Assembly: GCA_963575745.1 (NCBI GenBank)
Contig: CAUYUJ010020248.1
Coordinates: forward strand, 129,001 to 193,000
Direction: 5' to 3'
Length of the DNA: 64,000 bases
Origin: Prorocentrum cordatum
Lineage: Eukaryota; Sar; Dinophyceae; Prorocentrales; Prorocentraceae
Shown here piece by piece: positions 54,641 through 64,000 of the stretch; the first letter of the stretch is position 1, and every line of letters starts with the position of its first letter. A model generated the notes under the pieces. It saw nothing but the letters and a program-made list of their open reading frames with translations, made no database searches and was not told the DNA's origin. A program made the position numbers and the translations under genes.

Positions 54641-55586
54641 CTCCCAATTCCATTACCCCTTCCCCTTCCCCTCCTGCTCCTCCTTATCCCACCAACCCCT
54701 CCCTCCCCCGCGTGTTCCTCCCCGAGGGCAGGGAGAGAGCAGCGACTTGAGACCCAGTTTACGTCGGATCCATATCGGGTTGTGGTCGGATTCACGTCGA
54801 GCTTGTCTCGGAGCATCGCCGCGCAGACGCCGTCCCATATCTGACGGGGCACGGACGTGTGGACTATAGAATGCAACTATTGTGCGCCGCGCGAGGCCTT
54901 CAGGATCTCCCCCATAGGATGAGGGTGTAGGGGGGGAGAGGGTAGGAAGAGGTTGCTCAACGAATCCAGAAATAGTCTGGTGCGTGTTGCCGACAGATCA
55001 CAATCGAAAGGGCCTGCGCCAGGGAAGCTGCATTGTGTCCACAAGCACACTCTGCAGGCCGGCTCGTCTACGCTGTGCAGTCGGGTAGTGGCTGCTAGCC
55101 GCGTGGCGACTCGGAAGATGTGATGTACATCGAATATGTGTCGGAAAACTGACGAGCCATGCCTGAACAGCACTCGGCATGATTCAAGTACACCTTGCTG
55201 GGCCACCCAGGCGTAAGAGAGAGTAGCACCCGGCCCAGAGGCAGGGCAGGAGTGAGCAGCGACGGGGGAAGGAGGAACCCTTACTTTGCACCGTTGCCCC
55301 TTTCGTTCCCCCCCCCCCCCCGGGGGTTGCCCCCTCTGTGTTTTTTGTCACTGGCACCTTTTACATGCGCACCTCGCGCCCCGTCATGTTTCCCTCCGGG
55401 GGGGGTGCAACCTTGTGCTTTCTTCCTCCCTCAGGGAAGGGGGAGGTCGACCCCAGGGCGGGGACGGGGGCAGCCGAGGCCCTGGAGCTCCCCAGGGCGT
55501 CAGGGCAGCGCTGGAGAAGCGCCAGGGCACCATCGCGTCCAGCCGTGAAGACGAGAAATTCCAGAAACTCTCACAAACCTCCGAAG
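54641..55586. other. Unassigned spacer
   Basis: No gene recognised on either strand. Long C and G runs occur at 55307-55325 and 55397-55405. Confidence 0.4.
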
Positions 55587-56285
55587 CGTCGCCGCCGTGG
55601 TCGTCGTGGTCGTCGTCGTCTTCGTCGTCGTCTTCGTCGTCGTCTTCGTCGTCGTCTTCGTCGTCGTCGTCCTCGTCGACGTCGTCATCGTCGTCGTCAT
55701 CATCGTCGTCGCCCCCCAGAGTCCATCCTGGCTAGATTTTCGAGCTGATGCTAACCGTGGCGACTAGAGCATCCAGATGTTTCGAAAACTCCGGAACGAC
55801 GTCGTCATCATCGTTGTCGTCGTCGTCGCCAGGGGGAGAAGGGCGGGCCCCCGGATGTGTCGACCCCTGCCTCGGGACCGACTTTTCATTCTGAACTATT
55901 TTCTGACGCCGCCCGAGGGTCTCGTTGTCGTCGTCGTCATCGTCGTCGTCGTCAACGACGTCGTCGTCGGCGTCGTCGTCGTGGTCATTGTCGTCGATAT
56001 CGTCGTCAGCGTCGTCGTTCTCGTCGTCGCCGTCATTGTCGTCATACTTATGCTCGCCCTCATCGTCGTCATCGTCGTCGACATCCTCGTCTTCATTGTC
56101 GTCGCCGCCGTCCTCGATAACACGTCACCGTCGTCGTTCTCCTCGTCATCGTCCTCGTCGTCGACATCGTCGTCGTTGTCCTCGTTGTCGTCCTCGTCGT
56201 CGTCCTCGTCGTTCTACTCGTCGTCGTTGTCGTCGAAATTCCCTCCTCGTAGTAGTCCTCGTCTTCTTCGACAACGACGACGACG
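55587..56285. repeat. GTC microsatellites in three blocks
   Basis: CGTCGT triplets at 55587-55715, 55799-55845 and 55919-56285, separated by 75-85 bp unique stretches. Confidence 0.93.
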
Positions 56286-57110
56286 AGGACAAGGCTTCCT
56301 GCCCGCCCGTTCGCCTGACCCGCCCGTTCGGCTCCGCTTGCCTCGCCCGCCCGACCCGCCCGTCAGGGTCCGCCCGCCCGCCCGCCCGACCGGCCCGCCC
56401 ATTAGGGTCCGCCTGGCCTACATACTTCGATGCTCTGCCGACCCGCCCGTCAAGATTCACCCGCCCGCCCGACCGACACGCCTGTCAAGGTCGGCCCGCT
56501 CGACCCGAACCGCCCGCCATAGTAATGGCTTTATTCAACGAGGCTCAATACTCTTAAAGTCTCGCCTGTCCGACCCGACCCGCCCGTTAGGGTCCGCCCG
56601 ACCCACCTGCCCGAATCGCCCGTCGGGGCCCGCATGCCCGCCCGACCCGGCCCGCCCGCCCGCCCGAGTAGCGTTTCTACTCAACGAGGCTCCATGCTTT
56701 AGTGCCCCACCCGCCCGACCCGACCCGCCCGTTAAGGTCCGCCTGCCCGACGCGAACAGCCCGCCCGATGAAGGACTCCACTCCATGGCCCCAGCCCGAG
56801 CCGACTCGCCCATCAGGGTCCGCCCGATTCGCCCGTTTTGGGCCCGCCCGTCCCACACGACCCGCCCGTTAGGGTCCTGCGTCCGACCCGGACCGGTGGC
56901 CCGAGGTATTGCTCAACGGGGCTCCATGCTTGAATGCCCCGTCCGCCCGAACCGACCCGCCCGTTAGGGCCCGCCTGTTCCGCCCGGTAGGGCCCGCCCG
57001 ACCCGCCCATCAGGGTCCGCCCGCTTGACCCGACCCGCTCGCCCGAGCAATGTAAGTATTTAGTGGGGCTCCATACTTGAATGTCCCGCTTGCCCGACCC
57101 GACCCGCCCG
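56286..57110. repeat. CCCGCC-rich higher-order repeat, ~146 bp, with TTAGGG
   Basis: GCCCGCCCGACCCGACCCGC words dominate. A larger unit marked by TCAACGRGGCTCCATRCTT occurs at 56535, 56681, 56913 and (altered) 57061. CCGTTAGGGTCCGCC lies in most units, for example 56587. Confidence 0.85.
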
Positions 57111-58930
57111 CAAAGAAGGCTTTACAAAGCTGAGGGCCTTTGGGACCTGAGTGTCTTAGTAGCGTCTTAAGGACTCAGGGGCGTAGGGCCTCAAGGTATC
57201 AGGGTCGTAGGGCCTTCGGTCTTTTGCCTTCTAAGCACTCGGGCCTTGGGGTCGCAGCAACTCCAGGTCTTGGGACAAGGGTCCACGGGTCTAAGGGACT
57301 TCGATTCTAGGGTATTTGGAAAGAGCGTGCCCGCGGGGCGGGGAAGACTGAAAGGAGGACCCCAGCTTCAAGCTCCCCCCCCCTTCATTGGAGAAAGGGG
57401 CGGGAGCTTCCGAAACTGCCCCTCCTCCCTACGGCTTGTCACCACGCGTCAGCTGGGGGGAGGGGCCTGGCTGACGGGGACGCTGGCCTCCCCTCACCCT
57501 CTTGCCACGGACGGGGGAAAGGCGGGGGGCGGGGGCCCCGTTTGCTGAGAGGGGTGGTTCGGAAGCTACCGCCCTCTCCCCTCCCATTTTGAAGCCGCGG
57601 CCCCCTGGCCAAAGCGGAGGAGCTTCGAAGCTAACCTCACCGCTCTCCCCCCATTTCGAAGCCAGAGTGGTGAGCCTGGGCTCGTCTTTCCAAAAGGGAG
57701 GGGTGGCTTCGAAAGCTGCCCCCCCCGCCCCTCCGTTCCTGTGTTGAACCGGTGTAGGGTCTGGGGGTCAGAATCGAGGGTCTGGGGTCTACGGTTGAGG
57801 GTCTAAGAGTCGGAAGGGTCTACGGATCTCAGTGTCTTGGATTCGTCAGGTCTTGCGGTCTTCGGGGTTTGGGCCCTATGGTCATCATGTTTTGGGCCCT
57901 TAGGGTCCTAGGGCCTTAACGGCTGAATGTCTTCGGGTCTTAGGGCCTTCCAGTCTCAGGGCTTCAGTGGCTAAATGCATTCGGGTCTTAGGGCCGTAGG
58001 GTATTAGGGACTTAGCGCATGAGGGTATTATGGTCGTGGGGTCTTCGGACCGTGGGGCCTAGGGCCTTCAGGTCTTCAGGTCTGAGGGTCGTTGGGCAGG
58101 TCTTGGGTGTGGAGGGACTTAGGGTCTGAGGGTCTTGAGAAATGAAGGTCTTAGGGTCTTCGGGTCTTGGGGCCGCAGGGTCTGTCTCAGGATCTCAGCC
58201 CTGCTTGTCTTCTGGTCTGAGGGTTTTAGGGTACCATTCTCTCAGGGTCTCTTGGTCTCAGGTCTTTGGGCTTAAGGTCCAGGGTCGGTCTAGAATCGAA
58301 GGTCTCCGGGTCTTAGTGTTCGAATATGAAGGTCTTAGGGTATTTAGAAGGTTTGGCATTAGGGCCTTCGGGAATTAGGATCATAGGGTCTCGGGGTAAA
58401 AGGTCTTGGGTGTTAGGGTCTCGGATCCTCAGAGCCTCAGGGTCTGAGGGTCTGAAGGCATTAGTGGCTTAGGGTCTTAATTTTGTAGGGTCTCGGGTTA
58501 TCAGAGATCGGGGTCTCAGGATCGTAAGGTCTCAGTCTCTTAGGGTCTTCGGGTCTTGGGGCGTCATGGCCTTTGGGCCTTCTGGCGTTAGGGCCTTAGG
58601 GTCTTGGGGCCTTAGGGTCTCAGGTCTTCGGGTCTTACGTCTTAAGGTTTGAGGGTGTTGGGGTCTCAGGGTCGTAGGGTCTCAGGGTATTAAAACTATT
58701 GCGGCCGTATAGTATTCGGTCTAGGGCATAGGGTGCTACAGGAATCAGGGCACAGGGTCCGAGGTTGTAGGGTCTTAGGGTCTTGAAGTCTTGAGGTCTA
58801 GGGCTAAGGCCCAGGGTACGGTGAGTAGGGTCCAGGAAGTACGGAGTAGGGCGTAAGGTTTTGGGTATACAATGTAAGGTCTAGGGCGCAGGGTGTAGCG
58901 CGTAGGGTCTAGGGTCGACGATCTCGGGTT
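57111..58930. repeat. Degenerate GGGTCTTA (TTAGGG-like) repeat region
   Basis: GGGTCTTAGGG, GGGTCTTCGGG and AGGGTCTCAGGG words fill 57120-57330 and 57745-58930, with no fixed unit but a 7-10 base basic step. TTAGGG occurs many times (57900, 57940, 57988, 58004). The gap at 57330-57735 is a G-run/C-run block like 17641-17885, with GAAGCT words. Confidence 0.8.
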
Positions 58931-59461
58931 TAGGATTCCGGAAGACGGGGGCTGCTTCCGTGAGCCGACAAAGGTGTCGGGGCTGGGGGGACGTCTTCAC
59001 GCGGCACCTCCCGAGCCGGATCGAAATGTGATGGCCCCGGCGTGAGGAAAAACAGGGGAGGAGGGAGGAGGAGGAGGAGGAGGAGGAGGAGAAGGAGCAG
59101 GAGGAGGAGGAGGAGGAGGAGCAGGAGGAGGAGGAGGTCTGGGTCTCAGGGAACCGCGAGTCGCCGCCGATCGCCGCCGACTGCCGGCCGTCGGCCGCAT
59201 CCGCGCCTTCGGCTCGGCCGAGCTGGCCGTCGGCGCGCAGCAGTTGCTCCAGCGGCAGTGGGACGCCCCCGGAGGCGGCCTCCTCGGAGGACTCCCGAAT
59301 TGAGGGGGAACACTCGATTTGAAGGTACGGGAATTTCTAGTCGTGTTCGGCCTCTCGGGGCCCTTACCAGAGCTGGGGACCGTCAGACAATTACCTTGGC
59401 GAAGAGCCCAACCCATTCAACACGCGTGGAAACAGCAGGACCGCTCAATGTACAAGAACTC
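58931..59461. other. GAG tract and unassigned spacer
   Basis: GAG triplets occupy 59053-59135. GCCGCCGATCGCCG words follow. No gene recognised. Confidence 0.5.
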
Positions 59462-59930
59462 GACAAGGGGTCCGCAGTACTCCTGCCACCGGGGCCTTCG
59501 GTGAAGCTTCCTATGGGGCCACGGAACGTGTGAGGGGTGTGCCAAGTAGGACCCGAGTACGCACGCGGGTAGTGCCACTGGAGCCTTCGATAGGGCTCCC
59601 TATGGCCCATACCCTATGGCGCCACGAAGCGTCTAAGGGGCGTGCCAAACTGCATATGAATACACATGCGGGCCCTGCCACTGGGGCCGTCGATTGAGCT
59701 CCCTATGGGGCCACGAAACGTGTGATGGGTGTGCCGAAGTGGATCCGAGTACACATGCGGGCCCTGCCAGTGAGGCCTTCGGTGCTGAGCTCTCCTTGGG
59801 GCCACGAAACGTGTGAGTGGTGTGCCAAAGTGGACTTGAGTACGCATTCGAGCCCTGCCACTGGGGCCTTTGGTAGAGCTCCCTATGGAGCCACGAAGCG
59901 TGTGAAGGGTGTGCCAAAACGAGCATCGAA
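59462..59930 (+). repeat. Tandem array of ~90-bp units, five copies
   Basis: GGGGCCACGAAACGTGTGAG and GGTGTGCCAAAGTGG recur; unit starts TATGGRGCC fall at 59512, 59615, 59704, 59796 and 59884. Spacing is 88-103 bp. Units also carry CCTGCCACTGGGGCCTTCGG. Confidence 0.93.
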
Positions 59931-59933
59931 AAG

Positions 59934-59934
59934 G

Positions 59935-59972
<38 letters not shown>

Positions 59973-59985
59973 CTGATGATGCTGC

Positions 59986-60018
<33 letters not shown>

Positions 60019-60080
60019 GGGTACAGAGTATGTCTGGAGGTCGACGGTGGAAAAAAACGGCGATGGTGATGATGAAGATT

Positions 60081-60113
<33 letters not shown>

Positions 60114-60407
60114 GTGATGGTGGTAGTGGTGATGATGATGGTGATGATGATAGTGAAGATGATGATGGTGGTGATGATGATGATGGTGATGGTGGTAGTG
60201 GTGATGATGATGCTGGTACTGATGATGGTGGTGGTGATGATGAGAATCATCATGATGGTGGTGATTATGATGAGGATGATGATGATGATGATGATGATCA
60301 TCATGCTGATGATGATGATGATGTTGATGATGATGATGGTGGTGATGGTGATGTTGATGATGATGACGATGACGATGACGATGATGGTCACGATGATGAC
60401 GACAATA

Positions 60408-60444
<37 letters not shown>

Positions 60445-60457
60445 TGATGATGAAGAA

Positions 60458-60499
<42 letters not shown>

Positions 60500-60611
60500 A
60501 ATGCTGATAATGAGGATGATGATGCTGCTGTTGATGCTGCTGATGATGATGATGATGCTGATGATGACGATGATGGTTGTAGCAAAGACGGCGATAATGC
60601 TGGCGATGATG
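59934..60611. repeat. ATG (GAT) triplet repeat, 0.68 kb
   Basis: GATGAT triplets with GTG, GCT and GAC variants and a GCT run at 59980-60006. Opposite strand sense to the CAT blocks at 28.7, 32.6, 44.4 and 46.2 kb. Confidence 0.95.
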
Positions 60612-60920
60612 CGAAGGAAGAGGAGGGCGAGGAGGAGGACGAGGTGGGCCACGACGCTGCGAATTCAAAACGAGGACCCAACACACAGGAGGGTTGGGGA
60701 GAAAAGACACCACATCTATGGGCAGCCGCAAGAAGAAATAAAGACCCCCCCCGTCATCATCAGTAGCACATGGGTTAGATGAATGGCACACTGTCCTGCC
60801 GCTTGCACGAGGTGGAGGCGAGAGACGCGAGGAGCATGGTAAGGAGGGGGCTCTCTCAGGCCATGCTGGAGACTCTTTGGACCCACGATGGGGAGACACG
60901 GGTACGAAGAGAAAGGATCA
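60612..60920 (+). repeat. Purine stretch, hairpin tail, then spacer
   Basis: GAGGAGGGCGAGGAGGAGG (60620-60638) is followed by GAATTCAAAACGAGGACCCA and ACACACAGGAGGGTTGGGG (60661-60700), the tail seen at 35581, 50458 and 52974. The spacer to 60920 has no recognised gene. Confidence 0.78.
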
Positions 60921-61330
60921 AGGAGGAGGAGGAGGAGGAGGAGGAGGAGGAGGAGGAGGAGGAGGAGGAGGAGGGGGAGGGGGAGGAGGAGGAGGAGGAG
61001 GAGGAGGAGGAGGAGGAGGAGGAGGAGGAGGAGGAGGAGGAGGAGGAGGAGGAGGAGGAGGGGCCGAGGACAGGCCAGGGAGAGGAAACCACCCAGCGGG
61101 AGGGGCCAGGGAGGCTGGGGGTGGGCTCCGCGGCTCACGGAGGAGGCCAGGGAGGCCAGGAGGGGAGGAACCACGACCCACGAGCCACGACCACGAGCAC
61201 GACGAGAAAACGAAAAAATCCTGGGCCCAGGGAGGACAGGGAGGCCAGGAAGGCCAGGGAGGTCAGGGATTGTTTCCGAGAGAGGCCCAGGGAGGACAGG
61301 GATCCGGGGATGGGTTCCGCGGCCCTGAAG
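60921..61330. repeat. GAG microsatellite and CCAGGGAGG minisatellite
   Basis: GAG triplets at 60921-61062 with two GGG slips. From 61064 to 61330 CCAGGGAGG and ACAGGGA words repeat at 9-12 bases. Confidence 0.9.
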
Positions 61331-61944
61331 GGATGTCGAGCGTGCCCAGTTTATAGCGCAACGAGTTTGGAAAAGAGGAGTACGGGCAGAGGAGAGGACG
61401 CGAACAGAAGAAAAGCAACGCGCTGGCCGTCTCACTCGGTGCAGTCTGCGAATACTGGCGAAAAAATGCACAAGCCGAAATAAGATGTGTGGGACAACGT
61501 ACTGTGATCGCAAAACACCCAGGGCCCGACGCGCAAAAACCCTCAAGTTTCGGTGTTTCCTTGGTGCTCAAACTTAATTCTGGCGGTCAGGGCAAAAATA
61601 GGTTGGAGCATCAGAACCCCCTATCGTCCCTCCTCGGGTGTGGGCGAGGCGCCGAAGAGTCCTTTGTTGGCATTTTCTTCCAGAAAATGATGTACCTAGA
61701 CAAGTATAGAACATAAAAAGCCGAAGAGCTTGGCGCCCCCGCCGGCGTGGCATGCTTCCACTCTGGGGTGCGGTCCTGGGCCAGGCCGCACGCCGCCTCG
61801 GCCAGCGCGCACGCCAGCAGCAGCATGAGCTCGCTGAGCAGAGCGCCGCCGCGCTGCATGGACTCCCCGCCGGGGGGGGGCGGAGCTTAGAAGGTTGTCG
61901 TATCGGCGGTGCGCGTGAGCCCGAAGGGGAAGTGAGGAGGGGCG
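61331..61944. other. Spacer with a possible signal-peptide exon on the minus strand
   Basis: A minus frame starting at ATG 61859 reads MQRGGALLSELMLLLACALAEAA, typical of a secretory signal peptide. No domain or matching exon follows within the window, so it may be a stray exon or chance. Nothing else is recognised. Confidence 0.25.
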
Positions 61945-62360
61945 GGCCTTCTCAGAAGGCTCAGAAGGCCTCGGGCGAGCCGAGAGGTGTACTGCTCCCT
62001 CTCTGGGGGTACAGGAAACTCCTAAGAGGGCCCAGGGGGCTTCTGAGAAGCACGGCCGCCTTCGGAAAAGGCCCTCTCCCTCTCACTGCACCCCTGGCGC
62101 GCCGCTGACTGTTTCTTCTCCTGGGCGCAGCGCAAAGATGAGGAAGACTGCTGGCTGCCCCACTGAGGGAAAGGGGACTCCGCAAATCGAAGCACGAGCC
62201 ACAGCGGAGAAGGAAAAGGAGGAGCAGGAGGGAGCAGCTCGCAGAAGACCGGAAGGCTTCTGAGGAGCCCCCCGCCGCCTTCCGAGGAGGAGGAGGAGGA
62301 GGAGGAGGAGGAGGAGGAGGGAGGAGGAGGAGGAGGGAGGAGGAGAGAGGGGGAGGAGGG
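61945..62360. repeat. TTCTGAGAAG clusters and a GAG tract
   Basis: GGCCTTCTCAGAAGGCTCAG, GGCTTCTGAGAAGCACG and GCCTTCGGAAAAGGCC lie at 61945-62075 and GGCTTCTGAGGAGCC at 62255. GAG triplets fill 62284-62360. Confidence 0.7.
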
Positions 62361-62475
62361 AGGAGCAGGAGGGAGCAGCATGAGGAACGAGAGGAACAGC
62401 AAAGTTGACGGCAGGATGAGGCCGCCCGAGCCGAGGCAGAGCAGAGGGGCAAGCACGCACGAATTGTCGCGGAGG
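62361..62475. other. Unassigned spacer
   Basis: Nothing recognised beyond purine-rich sequence at the left edge. Confidence 0.35.
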
Positions 62476-63244
62476 TCCGCGCGGATCTCTTGGATCAGCG
62501 CTGGACCGTCCTCCTATCCTACTCCTCCTCCTCCTCCTCCTCCTCCTCCTCCTCTCCTCCTCCTCCTCCTCCTCCTCCTCCTCCTCCTCCTCCCACCTCC
62601 AACTCCTCCTCCTCCTCCTCCTCCTCTCCTCCTCCTCCTCCTCCTCCTCCTCCTCCCCTCCTCCTCCTCCTCCTCCTCCTCCTCCTCCTCCTCCTCCTCC
62701 TCCTCCCTCCTCTCCTCCTCCTCCTCCTCCTCCTCCTCCTCCTCCTCCATCTCCTCCTCGTCCGCCTCCTCCGTGTTCTCCTCCTCGTCCGAAGTGTCCC
62801 AGCAAAGCTCGAGATCAGCGCTGGACCGTCCTGGATCTCTTGGATCAGCGCTGGACCGTCCTCCTATCCTCCTCCTCCTCCTCCTCCTCCTCCACTCCTC
62901 CTCCTCCTCCTCCTCCTCCTCCTCCTCCTCCTCCTCCTCCTCCTCCTCCTCCTCCTCCTCCTCCTCCTCCTCCGCCTCCTCCTTCCTCCTCCTCCTCCTC
63001 CTCCTCCTCCTCCTCCTCCTCCTCTCCTCCTCCTCCTCCTCCTCCTCCTCCTCCCTCCTCCTCCTCCTCCTCCTCCTCCTCCTCCTCCTCCTCCTCCTCC
63101 TCCTCCTCCTCCTCCTCCTCCTCCTCCTCCTCCTCTCCTCCTCCTCCTCCTCCTCCTCCTCCTCCTCCTCCTCCTCCATCTCCTCCTCGTCCGCCTCCTC
63201 CGTGTTCTCCTCCTCGTCCGAAGTGTCCCAGCAAAGCTCGAGAA
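62476..63244 (+). repeat. Tandem pair: family A arm + CTC tract + 65-bp tail
   Basis: The family A arm (TCCGCGCGGATCTCTTGGAT at 62476; GGATCTCTTGGATCAGCGCT at 62833) is followed by CTC triplets (62511-62750; 62866-63178). A shared tail from CATCTCCTCCTCGTCCGCCT to CCAGCAAAGCTCGAGA lies at 62748-62813 and 63178-63242. The tails are almost identical, so the pair is a recent duplication whose CTC tracts differ in length. Confidence 0.9.
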
Positions 63245-63257
63245 GAAGGGGCACAAA

Positions 63258-63400
63258 CTGTCGGAGGAGTGGGCCGATTGCACGGACCGCCGCTGGGCCC
63301 CGTTGAGGTCGCGCCTCCGGAGCAGCCCCAGGGCGCGCTCCGCGCGCCGGGGAGGGGGCCCAGCGCTGGTCCCCGATCCCAGAGGTCCGCGCACACCTTC
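63258..63400 (+). repeat. Fold-back family A, complete but diverged copy
   Basis: Left arm GCACGGACCGCCGCTGGGCC (63280-63299), right arm CCCAGCGCTGGTCCCCGATC and AGGTCCGCGC (63359-63392). The interior GCGCGCTCCGCGCGCC is similar to that at 35060-35085. Confidence 0.7.
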
Positions 63401-64000
63401 CTAAGTGTTTGCTTGAGTATGCAGTGTTGCCTTACTCTTCAAAGGAGGAGCATCTCAGATCCTTCCGCTCCTCCTCCTCCTCCCTCTCCTCCTCCTACTG
63501 CTGCGCACGCCGCAGGCGCTCATGAGATCACCACGAGCCCCAATCAAGGCGAACAACCCTGGACAGCACACATCAGGACGGCCTTTCTGTACCCCTCGAC
63601 TGGGGGCGACATCCAGTCGAGGGTCCCGCGACAGGGTGCTCTCCCAGGGGGCGGCCAAGGTCCAAGCCTTGATCGCTTCTCTTCAAATCGCCAGGGCGCC
63701 AAGCCTCGGTGAGAGCGATCCACTCCCTGCCCTTACCTGCGCTCGGCAAGGCCTCGCAGAACTCTCCTGCCCAATTCTGAAGCAACTGGCGGACAGGCCT
63801 CCCTAAACAGCTTGGAGATCACAACTCCGCCACCACCCCGCCTCCCCCCCGCGAGAGTAAAAGGGAAGGCTCTGTGAGTGGCATGACCATCTCCTCAGAA
63901 CAGCGGTCGCAACATCGGCTCTGCTTTCAACCTCGGCAACCACTGGGAGGTGAGAAATTCCTCCTCCTCCTCCTCCTCCTCCTCCTCATCCTCCTCCTTC
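63401..64000. other. Unassigned spacer ending in a CTC tract
   Basis: No gene recognised. CTC words at 63470-63495 and a CTC tract from 63961 that runs off the right edge. Confidence 0.45.

Noticed and set aside
54877-55206. Minus-strand 109-codon frame with several Cys and His residues
   Set aside because: No recurring motif, no family recognised, and surrounding frames are equally open.
56286-58930. True telomere
   Set aside because: TTAGGG is interspersed among many other words, not a uniform tandem array, and unique sequence lies on both sides.
59909-60782. Long frames made of Asp, Met or His runs in the ATG repeat (also at 28.7, 32.6, 44.4 and 46.2 kb)
   Set aside because: They are translations of triplet microsatellites; every frame on both strands stays open, which is expected from the repeat and not evidence of a gene.

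Overview
The window looks like nuclear DNA of a dinoflagellate or a similarly repeat-rich alga. This is inferred from GC-rich sequence, very low gene density, long trinucleotide tracts, a decayed APE-type LINE, and a gene whose only consistent exon joins use GC-AG introns (a donor class common in dinoflagellates). The species cannot be named from the sequence. About 95% of the window is repeat or unassigned spacer. A 100-base run of N (47964-48063) lies inside a CTA microsatellite.

Left end (1-5907, minus strand): a broken LINE that runs off the left edge. Reading 5' to 3' it has an ORF1-like coiled-coil region, a spacer with a ~108-bp minisatellite, an AP endonuclease and a reverse transcriptase with several frameshifts and a damaged catalytic box. 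From 5.9 to 10.4 kb are triplet repeats, a 202-bp duplication and dispersed fold-back elements. At 10399-11220 (minus) lies an apparently intact intronless gene for a fatty-acid-hydroxylase/sterol-desaturase superfamily membrane enzyme.

From 12 to 29 kb lie successive tandem arrays (10, 79, 141, 73 and 77 bp units), GCACGG-type satellites in inverted orientation at 14.6 and 20.3 kb, hairpin elements, a decayed CxxC zinc-ribbon coding region (16268-16757, minus) and a possible LINE endonuclease scrap (21792-22115).

The main gene is on the minus strand at 34308-29561. I model three exons joined by two GC-AG introns, giving 612 codons in one frame: signal peptide, nucleotide-diphospho-sugar transferase domain with a DPD motif, proline-rich linker, then three tandem four-cysteine modules with fixed spacing C-x7-C-x(22-34)-C-x11-C. 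Intron 1 (2.15 kb) is filled by a CAT/CAG repeat and a dispersed minisatellite element; intron 2 (757 bp) carries inverted repeats.

From 35 to 64 kb there is no recognisable gene. A 101/102-bp satellite family recurs at 35-37, 41, 48.9-50.4 and 50.7-52.8 kb, and three blocks end in a purine tract plus a conserved hairpin motif. Other contents are 82-, 90- and 146-bp arrays, a TTAGGG-like degenerate GGGTCTTA region, and large CTC, CAT, CTA, GTT and GTC tracts. At least two fold-back families (called A and B here) are scattered through the window. These repeat families, and the cysteine-module glycosyltransferase, are the most promising new biology.
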